Assembly: GCA_020722985.1 (NCBI GenBank)
Contig: DYJU01000016.1
Coordinates: forward strand, 1 to 37,624
DNA: 37,624 bases
Source of the DNA: Candidatus Methylomirabilis sp.
Lineage (GTDB): Bacteria; Oederibacteriota; PGYV01; DYJU01
Reading direction: 5' to 3'
Part shown: positions 1 to 9,400 of the stretch, one piece after another
Position numbering within the stretch: position 1 is the stretch's first letter
Layout of the letters: every line of letters begins with the position of its first letter
Notes under the pieces: generated by a model
Told to the model about the DNA's origin: nothing
Databases searched by the model: none
What the model saw: the letters and a program-made list of their open reading frames with translations, nothing else
Translations under genes and position numbers: made by a program

Positions 1-86
1 GTTTTCTATAAATATCTAAACTTTTACAAGTGAACTCCTGTTGGCTGAACTATTACCAGAAATTTAGCATCTAAAAAGGTCTTCTG

Positions 87-1643
87 TTAATGTTTAAAAT
101 GCCTTATACCTGTAAATACCATAGCAATATTATGCTCATCTGCTGCCTTTATTACTTCATCATCTTTAATTGAACCGCCAGGCTGGATTATACATGATAT
201 TTTAAATTGTGCTGCCAGATCAACGCTATCCCTGAAAGGAAAAAATGCTTCTGATGCTAAAACCGCATTTTTTATTTTTTCTTTTGCTTGATTTGCAGCA
301 ATATAAACAGAGCCAACTCTGTTTGTCTGCCCTGGTCCTATGCCTATTGCTACTTTATCCTTCGCAATTACCACAGCATTTGATTTGACATGTTTTACAA
401 CTTTCCATGCAAAAAACAAATCCTCTAATTCTTTTTCTGTAGGAATTCTTTTAGTTACAAATTTAAAATCTTCTTTTTTAGTTTCTTTTGTATCCATATC
501 CTGAATCAATAATCCACCTGTTACTTTTCTTATATCTTTATACTCTATGGTATTATCCATATATTTTTTTATAGGACCAGTTTTTATTATTCTTAAATTT
601 TTCTTTTGTTTAAGTATTTCTAATGCTTTTTCTTCATAGTCTGGTGCTATCACAACTTCCATGAAAATTTTATTTATCTCTTCTGCAATTTTCTCAGTGC
701 ATTTTCTATTTAATGCAGTAATTCCACCAAATGCTGATACTGGATCAACATTATACGCCTTTATATAAGATTGGGTAATATCATTATCCAGAGCAACACC
801 ACATGGATTTGCATGTTTTACAATAACTGCCGCTGGCTCTTCAAACTCTATTACAAGATTAAAAGCAGCATCCATATCATATATATTATTAAATGAGAGT
901 TCTTTGCCATGTAACTGTTCTGAAAGTGCAGGTCCTGTTCCCTTAAAATTTGAAAAAACATAAAACGCTGCTTTTTGATGTGGATTTTCTCCATATCTCA
1001 ATTCCTGCTTTTTATCAATGCTTATTAAAACTCTATCAGGTAAATTTTCATTTTTTAACAATTTATTTTCAAGATAATTGGAAATGCACACATCATAATC
1101 AGCTGTTGTCTTATATGCTTTTACTCTTAATTCCTGAAGGGTTTTATCCTTTATCCCACCCGATTTCAATTCTGAAAGAACTTTTTCATAATCTTTTTTA
1201 TCAGTGATAACAGCCACTGATTCAGCATTCTTTGCAGCAGACCTTATCATTGCAGGACCACCGATATCTATATTTTCTATTACTTCTTCTAAATTTACAT
1301 TTTCTTTTTTTATAACTTCTTTAAAAGGATAAAGATTTATAACAACCATATCAATTGGAATTATGTTATATTTTTGAATTGTCTTCATATGTTCTTCATT
1401 TTTTCTTACAGCAAGTAAAGCACCATGTATAAAAGGATGCAAAGTTTTAACCCTGCCATCTAACATCTCAGGAAATTTTGTAACATCTGATACATCCTGA
1501 ACATTTATTCCTGCCTGTTTTAAAACTTTTGCAGTTCCGCCTGTAGATATTATATCTACTCCCGATTTCACAAGTTCCTTTGCAAACTCAACTATACCTT
1601 CCTTATCTGAAACACTTATCAAAGCACGTTTTACCTTTAACAT
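87..1643 (-). CDS. purH: Bifunctional phosphoribosylaminoimidazolecarboxamide formyltransferase / IMP cyclohydrolase
   Basis: 518-aa ORF; N-terminal MGS-like IMP cyclohydrolase motifs ([39 protein letters not shown]) and AICARFT motifs ([53 protein letters not shown]). Confidence 0.98.
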   Translation of the reverse strand: MLKVKRALISVSDKEGIVEFAKELVKSGVDIISTGGTAKVLKQAGINVQDVSDVTKFPEMLDGRVKTLHPFIHGALLAVRKNEEHMKTIQKYNIIPIDMVVINLYPFKEVIKKENVNLEEVIENIDIGGPAMIRSAAKNAESVAVITDKKDYEKVLSELKSGGIKDKTLQELRVKAYKTTADYDVCISNYLENKLLKNENLPDRVLISIDKKQELRYGENPHQKAAFYVFSNFKGTGPALSEQLHGKELSFNNIYDMDAAFNLVIEFEEPAAVIVKHANPCGVALDNDITQSYIKAYNVDPVSAFGGITALNRKCTEKIAEEINKIFMEVVIAPDYEEKALEILKQKKNLRIIKTGPIKKYMDNTIEYKDIRKVTGGLLIQDMDTKETKKEDFKFVTKRIPTEKELEDLFFAWKVVKHVKSNAVVIAKDKVAIGIGPGQTNRVGSVYIAANQAKEKIKNAVLASEAFFPFRDSVDLAAQFKISCIIQPGGSIKDDEVIKAADEHNIAMVFTGIRHFKH

Positions 1644-1862
1644 TAAAAACCTCCTTTATTTTTTTATGTTTTGTTGGATAATTCTTCTGTTATAACTTAC
1701 TCGTAAAAATAAAACATTGTTTTTTTCTTCCTGCCTTCAATTAAAGAATTGCCTCATCAAGCCTCATATTACATTTGTTTCCCTTTCTATCCTCATCTTT
1801 CGTCTTTTGTAACTGAGTTTTTACAAATTTTGCGGTAGCTTAACTTTTACGAATTTTTCTTT

Positions 1863-2186
1863 TTATTTTTTATATATATCTTTTATTAAATCTTCTGCTT
1901 TTTCTAATTTTTGTTTATTTACAATAATCGTTCCATATTTTCTTTTTTCTCCTAAAACAACCCTTGAATGCGGAAGAAAATTTTCTCTTAAAAAGCATTC
2001 TATACTATTTTCCGAAAGTAAAAAAATCAAAAACTGCGCCTGTATTTCATCTTCCACATCACATAATTCAACAGTATCAAAATTAAGTTTGGGTTCTTCT
2101 ATTAATTTATCAACAAGTTTTTCGCCACAATCAGGACAGATTAAAATTCCTTCTTTATATTCATATTTACAGTTTGGACAAAACAT
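1863..2186 (-). CDS. Small zinc-ribbon protein with DUF2007-like C-terminal region
   Basis: 107-aa ORF with CPNC...CPDC zinc ribbon and a C-terminal region resembling DUF2007 proteins (AQFLIFLLSENSIECFL); adjacent to purN. Confidence 0.75.
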   Translation of the reverse strand: MFCPNCKYEYKEGILICPDCGEKLVDKLIEEPKLNFDTVELCDVEDEIQAQFLIFLLSENSIECFLRENFLPHSRVVLGEKRKYGTIIVNKQKLEKAEDLIKDIYKK

Positions 2187-2807
2187 TTATATAATCCTTA
2201 CCCTTTTATCTACTATTTTTAATCTGTTTTCTGTAAATAATTTAACTGCTTCTGGATATGCTTTATGTTCATATTCAAGAATTTTTTTTTGCAAAGTTTC
2301 AGGCGTGTCATTATCATCAACAGCCACGCATTTCTGAATAATTATTGGTCCTGTATCAACTCCTTTATTAACAAAATGAACAGTGCAGCCGGTTATTTTG
2401 ACTCCAGATTCTATAACTGCTTTATGAACATTTAACCCATACATTCCCGGGCCACCAAAAGAAGGAAGTAAAGCAGGATGTATATTCATTATTTTACCTT
2501 TAAATTTATCTAAAAATTTTTCAGTTAAAATTCGCATATAACCGGCAAGACATATAAGATCAATATTAAAGGAATTCATTTTCCCGGAAAGATATTCATC
2601 ATATTCTTCTCTGCTTTTAAATTCTTTCGGGTCCAGGAACATTGTTTTTATCCCGCTTTTAATTGCTCTTTCAAGTCCATAGGCATCTTTTTTATTGCTG
2701 AAAACAATTTCAATATAACCTTCAGTAATATAATTATTTTTTATAGCATCAATTAACGCCTGGAGATTGGTGCCGCCACCTGACACAAGAACTGCAATCC
2801 TTTTCAT
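2187..2807 (-). CDS. purN: Phosphoribosylglycinamide formyltransferase (GAR transformylase)
   Basis: 206-aa ORF; RIAVLVSGGGTNLQALIDA, LAGYMRIL, NIHPALLPSFGG, HKAVIESGVKITGCTVHFV, DTGPIIIQ motifs. Confidence 0.97.
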   Translation of the reverse strand: MKRIAVLVSGGGTNLQALIDAIKNNYITEGYIEIVFSNKKDAYGLERAIKSGIKTMFLDPKEFKSREEYDEYLSGKMNSFNIDLICLAGYMRILTEKFLDKFKGKIMNIHPALLPSFGGPGMYGLNVHKAVIESGVKITGCTVHFVNKGVDTGPIIIQKCVAVDDNDTPETLQKKILEYEHKAYPEAVKLFTENRLKIVDKRVRII

Positions 2808-2831
2808 ATTATTCTCCTGTTTTGAATATTC

Positions 2832-4781
2832 TTAATTAACATCTTTATTTATTTTATCATACCGTTCTATTATTTTTAACATATTTATTATTTTTTCATC
2901 ATTAACAATATTTAAACTTTTTGCCTTTCTAATATTTTCTTTTGCATTTTTATAATCTTTTAAAGTAAAATAAACACAACCCAAATTATAATAATAATCT
3001 TTATCTTTTTTTAATTCAATTGCTTTTTTAAAGGATTCAATTGCTTCTTTACTTTTACCAGCAGAGAAATAAATATTGCCAAGGTTATTATATAAAGAAG
3101 CATCATTATATTTTTCTAATGCTTTTTTTATTAACTCTTCTGCTTTAAGATAATTTTTTGCATTATAATATATAAATGCAAGTTCTGAAAGTGCTTCTTT
3201 TAAATATGGATCTAATTTAATTGCTTTTTCATATTCTTCTTTTGCCTTTTCAATATTGCCAAGTTTATTAAATATATTTGCTTTTTTATAATTAATTAAA
3301 ATATAACCCGGGACTTTTTGTTCAAGTTTTTCAAATTCACTTAAAGCATTTAAAATTTTATTAGAATCAAAATAAGCATTCGCAAGAAAATACTGCGCAA
3401 CAATATTATCAGGGTTAATTTTTAAAGCATTTTTATAATTTATAATTGCATATTCCCAATCTGTTTTCTGGGAAAAATGTATTGCATTTTTTAAATATGC
3501 GTCAGATATAAAGTTTTTAAATTGAGAAAATAAAATATAAAACATAATTAAAATCACAAAAATTAAAATCAAATTCTTTTTCTTATTTTTCAAAATAAAA
3601 AAATCCGTTTCTTTTTTTAAAAAAATATTTCCCATAAAAAAAGCAAACAAAAAAATTGTTGTTGTATAATTTAAATCAACAGCAAATAAATTTAAAAATA
3701 AAATTCCTGTCAAACTTATAAAAAAATATTTATTCTGTAAATTATAATTTTTGTATAATAAAACTAAAAAAATTAAAAAAAATAGGAATCCCATCACACC
3801 TGTTTCTGCCATAATCTGCAAAAAAATATTTTCAGGATATACAATCTCATAACTATGCTCTTTTGCCCAGAACATTATTTTCTCAGGTCTAAAAAATGGA
3901 AAAACAAAAGCAAATGAACCAGGACCTGTTCCTGTTAAAAAATTATTTTTTATCAATTCGCCAGTTCCTTTCCAGATATTTATCCTGAAAAAAATTGATT
4001 CGTTTTTCAACCACTCATCTTTATTTAAAACTTTTTCTAAAGGAATTTTAAAATTCCATAAAATAACTATAAAAAAAATGAAAAAAGTAAAAAAAATTAT
4101 TATTGATTTGTTTCTTTCGTTTAAATCAGATAAAAGTAAAAATAAAAAAAATTCTATAAAAAATGTTAAAATCCCTGCTTTTGAACCTGTTTTAAAAAGT
4201 AAAAAAATAAAAATTAACATTAAAGAAAAATAAAAATGTTTTTTATAATCTTTGCTTTCTTTAAAAAGCATATATAAAACAGGTATTATGCCAATAATGA
4301 AAGCAGCAAAAAAGTTAGGATTGCCAAATGTCGCTGGTATATTTTTACCAAAAACTAAAAGCCCATGTAGAAAATCAATCCGAAACACCTGTAGAATACC
4401 TATAAAAGCAACAGGAATAAATAAAATCACAAAACATTCTAAAATTTTTTTTGTATTTAAGTAATTATAATTTGTATAAAAAACAAAAAAAATTAAATTT
4501 ATGATTAAAACATTTAAAATATAATTACCAGCAAATCTATACTTTGATAATATTGACGATAAAAATAAATATAAAATAAAAATCAAAAAAAACAGTGTTA
4601 TTTTTTTTATCCTGATTTCATCTTGAAAAAAATAAAAAGAAACAAAAAAAATAACCCCGATTGTTAACAAAATATCTTTTGGTAATAAAATACTGTAAGA
4701 AAATGGAGAAAATAAAAGTGGTAAAAATAAAAAGATATAAAATAATATTATTTCTAAAAAAATTTTTTTAGTCTTATCCAC
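2832..4781 (-). CDS. O-antigen ligase/polymerase-like (Wzy/WaaL type) membrane protein with C-terminal TPR repeats
   Basis: 649-aa ORF; about 10-12 hydrophobic segments, a ligase-type loop (FRINIWKGTGELIKNNFLTGTGPGSFAFVFP...HSYEIVYPENIFLQIMAETGVMGFLFF), then TPR units (AIINYKNALKINPDNIVAQYFLANAYFDSNK and following). Confidence 0.88.
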   Translation of the reverse strand: MDKTKKIFLEIILFYIFLFLPLLFSPFSYSILLPKDILLTIGVIFFVSFYFFQDEIRIKKITLFFLIFILYLFLSSILSKYRFAGNYILNVLIINLIFFVFYTNYNYLNTKKILECFVILFIPVAFIGILQVFRIDFLHGLLVFGKNIPATFGNPNFFAAFIIGIIPVLYMLFKESKDYKKHFYFSLMLIFIFLLFKTGSKAGILTFFIEFFLFLLLSDLNERNKSIIIFFTFFIFFIVILWNFKIPLEKVLNKDEWLKNESIFFRINIWKGTGELIKNNFLTGTGPGSFAFVFPFFRPEKIMFWAKEHSYEIVYPENIFLQIMAETGVMGFLFFLIFLVLLYKNYNLQNKYFFISLTGILFLNLFAVDLNYTTTIFLFAFFMGNIFLKKETDFFILKNKKKNLILIFVILIMFYILFSQFKNFISDAYLKNAIHFSQKTDWEYAIINYKNALKINPDNIVAQYFLANAYFDSNKILNALSEFEKLEQKVPGYILINYKKANIFNKLGNIEKAKEEYEKAIKLDPYLKEALSELAFIYYNAKNYLKAEELIKKALEKYNDASLYNNLGNIYFSAGKSKEAIESFKKAIELKKDKDYYYNLGCVYFTLKDYKNAKENIRKAKSLNIVNDEKIINMLKIIERYDKINKDVN

Positions 4782-5607
4782 CTATTTTTTCCCAGATTGG
4801 CAAATATAAAAATCTAACTGTTAATTTAGGTTTTCCTTTATAACCAAAAAATGCAATTTCCATTTTTGTGTTTCCTGAAATCCAGTATATATAAACGTTG
4901 CTAGGACTGCCATTATTTAATCTGCCTGATTTTAAATATTTTAACCTTTTAGAAAAATTTAGTTTGTCTATTTCATTTTTTATAAAAGATGGCTGTCCAT
5001 ATAATTCTCTGAATGTTTTAAAAATTCCTTCAAACCTCCCATACATTATTTCATCTTCATTTGGCACTTTAAGTTGTTGCCTTAAAAATTCCCGCGAATT
5101 GCCAAATTCAAATTTTATGGCATATAATCTATCATTGATAATTCCTAAACTCATAAAATTGGCATGTGGTATTTCAACCTTAAAATCTGCCTGGGAAATC
5201 ATCATTGATGTAATAAAATCCGGGTCATTTGATTCTTTTACATAAGGATATAATTTCTGAATATCCTTTACACTCATAGCCCATGTTAACCCTTCTAGAG
5301 AAAAAGTTCCAGGACCTATACCTGCAAATGCAGTTTTGTCTTCATTTATATATTTACTGCTATATTCTTTCACTGTTTCAATTTTATTATTATATTCAAT
5401 TTTCTTTATTATTATGTATAATAAAATTGCTATCGCTCCTATTATTATAAAAACTGTTGTCCAGAATTTTTTTAATTTTGCCTCATATTCTTTTAATTTT
5501 TTATCATCAATTATATTTTTCTTTTTGGGTAAAGGGACACCACATTGCCTGCAAAAAGCAGCTTCATCTCTATTTTCCGCACCACATGATTTGCAAATCT
5601 TTGCCAT
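4774..5607 (-). CDS. Zinc-ribbon, single-TM membrane protein of unknown function
   Basis: 277-aa ORF; N-terminal CKSCGAENRDEAAFCRQCGVPL zinc ribbon and one TM helix (FWTTVFIIIGAIAILLYIIIKK). Overlaps the next gene by 8 nt, suggesting translational coupling. Confidence 0.8.
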   Translation of the reverse strand: MAKICKSCGAENRDEAAFCRQCGVPLPKKKNIIDDKKLKEYEAKLKKFWTTVFIIIGAIAILLYIIIKKIEYNNKIETVKEYSSKYINEDKTAFAGIGPGTFSLEGLTWAMSVKDIQKLYPYVKESNDPDFITSMMISQADFKVEIPHANFMSLGIINDRLYAIKFEFGNSREFLRQQLKVPNEDEIMYGRFEGIFKTFRELYGQPSFIKNEIDKLNFSKRLKYLKSGRLNNGSPSNVYIYWISGNTKMEIAFFGYKGKPKLTVRFLYLPIWEKIGG

Positions 5608-5649
5608 CTTTCCTCCTTATAAATAATTATAAACTTTAAATATTTTTTT

Positions 5650-5677
5650 ATTATAATTATTTTTTTTAAATTGTAAA
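5650..5677 (-). promoter_or_regulatory. Candidate sigma70-type promoter for the 5607->1863 operon
   Basis: Minus strand TTTACA (5672-5677), 16 bp spacer, TATAAT (5650-5655), about 43 nt before the start codon at 5607. Confidence 0.55.
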
Positions 5678-5833
5678 CTAAAAATTGCAAATTAATAGTT
5701 TGGGTACTGGTAGAATAAAAGTAATAGTTTAGCCGTTGGCAAAACAAAATTGATCAATAAATTTTTTTTGTTGTCATTTTAAAGTCAGGCAAATGATAAC
5801 CTTTAGCCTCCTATAATCCTTTAACTTTTGCCT

Positions 5834-5973
5834 AACAAAGTAATCTTGATTCTATTATCAGATACCTTTTGCCTTATCTTCTTTCGTTTTTTAACTGCCA
5901 GATTGCTTCCTTAAGCCTCATATAACACTTATTTTTCCTTCTGCCCCCATCTTTCGGCTTTCTAAGAATGACA
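5834..5973 (+). repeat. Dispersed intergenic repeat (GATTGCTTCG family), copy
   Basis: AACAAAGTAATCTTGATTCTATTATC...CTTTCGTTTTTTAACTGCCAGATTGCTTCCTTAAGCCTCATATAACACTTATTTTTCCTTCTGCCCCCATCTTTCGGCTTTCTAAGAATGACA. Confidence 0.78.
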
Positions 5974-6076
5974 GTACCATATATTTACTTACTGACAGCC
6001 AAACTTTTTCAAGTTCACTTCTGGTGACTGAACTATTACAAGACGAATGAGTTCCTTTACTTACATTCTCCGGGAT

Positions 6077-6104
6077 GTAGACGACCAAGGATGGTCGTCT
6101 CTAC
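6077..6104. repeat. GTAGACGACC hairpin element (copy in region B)
   Basis: GTAGACGACC-AAGGAT-GGTCGTCTCTAC; flanking ATTCTCCGG and TTCTAAAT...ACGAATGATAACT are shared with region D. Confidence 0.72.
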
Positions 6105-6161
6105 ATTCTAAATATTAAACGAATGATAACTTTTTCTTCTATTATCTCTAAACTCCCAACT

Positions 6162-6300
6162 GACAAAACAATCTTGCTTTTATTACCTAATGCTTTTTAG
6201 TCTTGTCTTTTTCCGTTTTAACTGCAAGATTGCTTCGTTCGGCTCATATTATGCTTAATTTATCTTCTGCCTTTCTCTTTCGGCTTACCCAAAATGACGC
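6162..6300 (+). repeat. Dispersed intergenic repeat (GATTGCTTCG family), copy
   Basis: GACAAAACAATCTTGCTTTTATTACCTAATGC...TCTTGTCTTTTTCCGTTTTAACTGCAAGATTGCTTCGTTCGGCTCATATT...CTCTTTCGGCTTACCCAAAATGACGC. Confidence 0.75.
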
Positions 6301-6482
6301 TTCAAGAGTTTTCTACTAATATCTAAACTTTTATTAGTTATTCCTAATGGCTTAACTATTACAAAAATTTTAGTTTTTTCCCTCATAATAACATATCTTT
6401 ATTTTTATCTTTAAACATTGAACCTTTAGCATTGAACATTTTTCAACCGATATTCGGTCATCTACTACCTTACTTATTTACT

Positions 6483-9400
6483 TTACTTTCCTTTCTTTAT
6501 CTTTCTTATAGCATATCTTGTTAACTTGCCAGTCGTATCCCCTTTTGATGTTATCTGATACAGATATATTCCATCTTCTATATCTTTTACATTCCAGAAT
6601 GAATTATTATAAATTCTCCCTGTTTTTTTCTCTTCTATAGTATTAATTAATTTCCCATTTTCTGTATATATTTTTATTGTAACAGTGCCATTTTCTGGAA
6701 TATAATAATTAAAAATTATTTTTTCAGTTGACGGTTCATAAATTGCAAATACTTCAGAAGAGATATTTAATATTCTTTCTGCTTCATTTTCTGTCAGTTC
6801 TATATCATAAATCATCTGTGGCGCCAGATTTTTTGCAAGAACTTTAATTTTCACTTTTCCAACTGATAGATTCTCAATCTGATAATTTCCATCCTTATCA
6901 GATATTGAAACTCCAAGCGTCGTCCCATCTTCCTTCATTACTTCAACTGTTGCGCCTGGCAAAGGCATAATTCCATTTGATTGCGTTATAACACCTTTTA
7001 ATGTAACTTTTGTTTTTATCTTTATTTTATAATGAGCTGCTATTTTCCCGATTATTCCTTCTTTATCAACAGATATTATATGAAAATAATAAATCCCATC
7101 CTTTAAATCTTGAAAATTTACATTTGTATCCATTGTTTTATTGGCTTTCACGGTTGGAATTGTATTTTCAAAGTTATCTAAAATATAATAATACCCTATT
7201 ATCTCATTTACATATTTTACAGGTTTCCATTGTATTTTTACATTTCTTTCTCTATACCATTTTTCCTGGTCCGGATGTGTTGATGAAAAAACAGACGGCG
7301 GTGGTGGTGACATTGCAACATTAATTTGAAAATGATATGCTTCTTCTGAAATATTTCCTGCTGTATCTTTTGCAATAATATGAAAATACCACACGCCATC
7401 AGGCACATCAACAAAAGATGCAATTGTTCCTTTTGTCCAGCTTGCTGTTGCAATATCAGGGATCACATTTTTCATTTGATTAAAAACATAATAATATCCT
7501 TCTATACCTGCTGGATCAGAGGGAACAGTCCATGAAAAAGATGGAGAATTATTATTATACCATTGATTGGCATCAGAATGTGTAATTGAGGTAACAACAG
7601 GCGGCTTTGGTTTTGTTGTATCAATATTTACTCTAAAATGTGTTGCTTCTTCTGATAAATTCCCGGCTTCATCTTTTGATATTATATGAAAAAACCATGT
7701 CCCATCAGAAACATTATTCAAATCTATTTCATTATCAATAAGCCAGTTTCCTGTTTTAGCATCAGGGATGGTAGTTGCTATCTGGTCAAAAATATAATAA
7801 TAACCTGCTATTTTTGTTGCATCCTGCGGAGTATTCCATGTCAACTTTATATTCTTATAGTTGTACCATTGATCCTGTATTGGATGTGTAATAGAAGTGA
7901 TAACAGGCGGTAAAGCAATCTTATCACATATTGCAAAAATTTGTTTATTGCCGCTTTCTCTTTCATTTCCTATTTTATCAACTGCTCTTACCGTATAATA
8001 ATATATAATCCCATCTTCTAACTCTTTTGATTCATCAATAAACCTTGTATCCTTTGTTTCTCCATCTGTATTTATCTGCATCCCTAACTGGCCGCTTGAT
8101 GTAGACCTATATATCCTGTAAAAATCAAGTCCGCTTATTGAATCTAATGACTTATTCCATTCAAGTAAAATTTTTCCACCTGAAATAGGTTTTGCTACTA
8201 TCTGTGTAATAGGTGATGGTGGAGATATATCTATAGTCGTTTTTATCTTTTCATCTTCAAAAAAGTCAGACCAATTACCTGCATTATCCTTTCCCTTTAT
8301 TCTAAAGTAATAAGTAATACCATCTTCTCCTTTAAAAATGCCTGACTGCGTCTTTGTTTCTAAAAGCCATATTTTCCATTTTCCTTTTTCTCCCTCTTTA
8401 TATTCCAGTGTAAAACAATTTATCCCTGATTCTTTATCAGTTCCCGTCCATTTAACTTCAAATGTATCTGTTGCAATAAATTGTGGTAATTCTTTTATGG
8501 ATGCTTCGGGAGGTTTAGTTTCTATTTTAAACTTATAATGACTTGCCTTGGTACCTAAATTGCCTGCTTTATCTTTTAAAACAATATGAAAAAACCATTC
8601 TCCATCCTCTAATTTCTCTGAAATTTTTATGGTGGTATCATTTATAAATTTTCCTGTTTTTTTATCCGGTATAGTTTCCGGATTATTATCAACAATATAA
8701 TAAAATCCCTCTGCGCCTGATAGATCATTGATTTTTTCAACAACAAAAATTGGATTTGTGTTTGCATAAAATTTTTCAGAATTAGGATGTGTGGTTGAAA
8801 TAACCTCCGGCGGTTCTGCTTTTAAATCTATTTTTATCGTAAATATTGTTGGTTCATCACCCATATTACCAGCATTATCTTCTCCAATAATATGAAAATA
8901 ATAAATGCCTTCTTCTGTAAGATTAAACTCAACCTCTCTTTTATCTGTTTTAGTTGCAAACCCTGGATTTATCTTTAATTGTTTCTCCTCTGAAAGCAGG
9001 TAATAAAAACTCTTAATCTTTGATAAATCCTGTGGAACAGACCATGATATTTTTACCAGTGAATTATTATACCACTTACTTTCATCCGTATGGGTTATTG
9101 ATGTAACTATTGGTGATTCAACTTTTGTATCTATCTTTATTCTAAAATGGTCTGCTTCAAAACCCATATTACCTGCATAATCTTTAGAAATTATATGAAA
9201 ATAATAAATCCCATCTTCTTTTAAAGAAATAACGATTTGATTTGTTTTTGTCCATTCCCCGGTTTCTTTTGTTGGTATTGTATTTTGTTTTTCATCAACT
9301 ATATAATAATAGCCCTCTATACCTGAGAGATCTTCTGGTGTTTCCCAGTGCAATTCAGGATTGGGATTATTATACCACTGTTCCTGATCCTTATGTGTCT

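Noticed and set aside
5511-5747. 78-aa minus ORF overlapping the zinc-ribbon gene start
   Set aside because: Out of frame with the clear zinc-ribbon CDS and spans its promoter/RBS.
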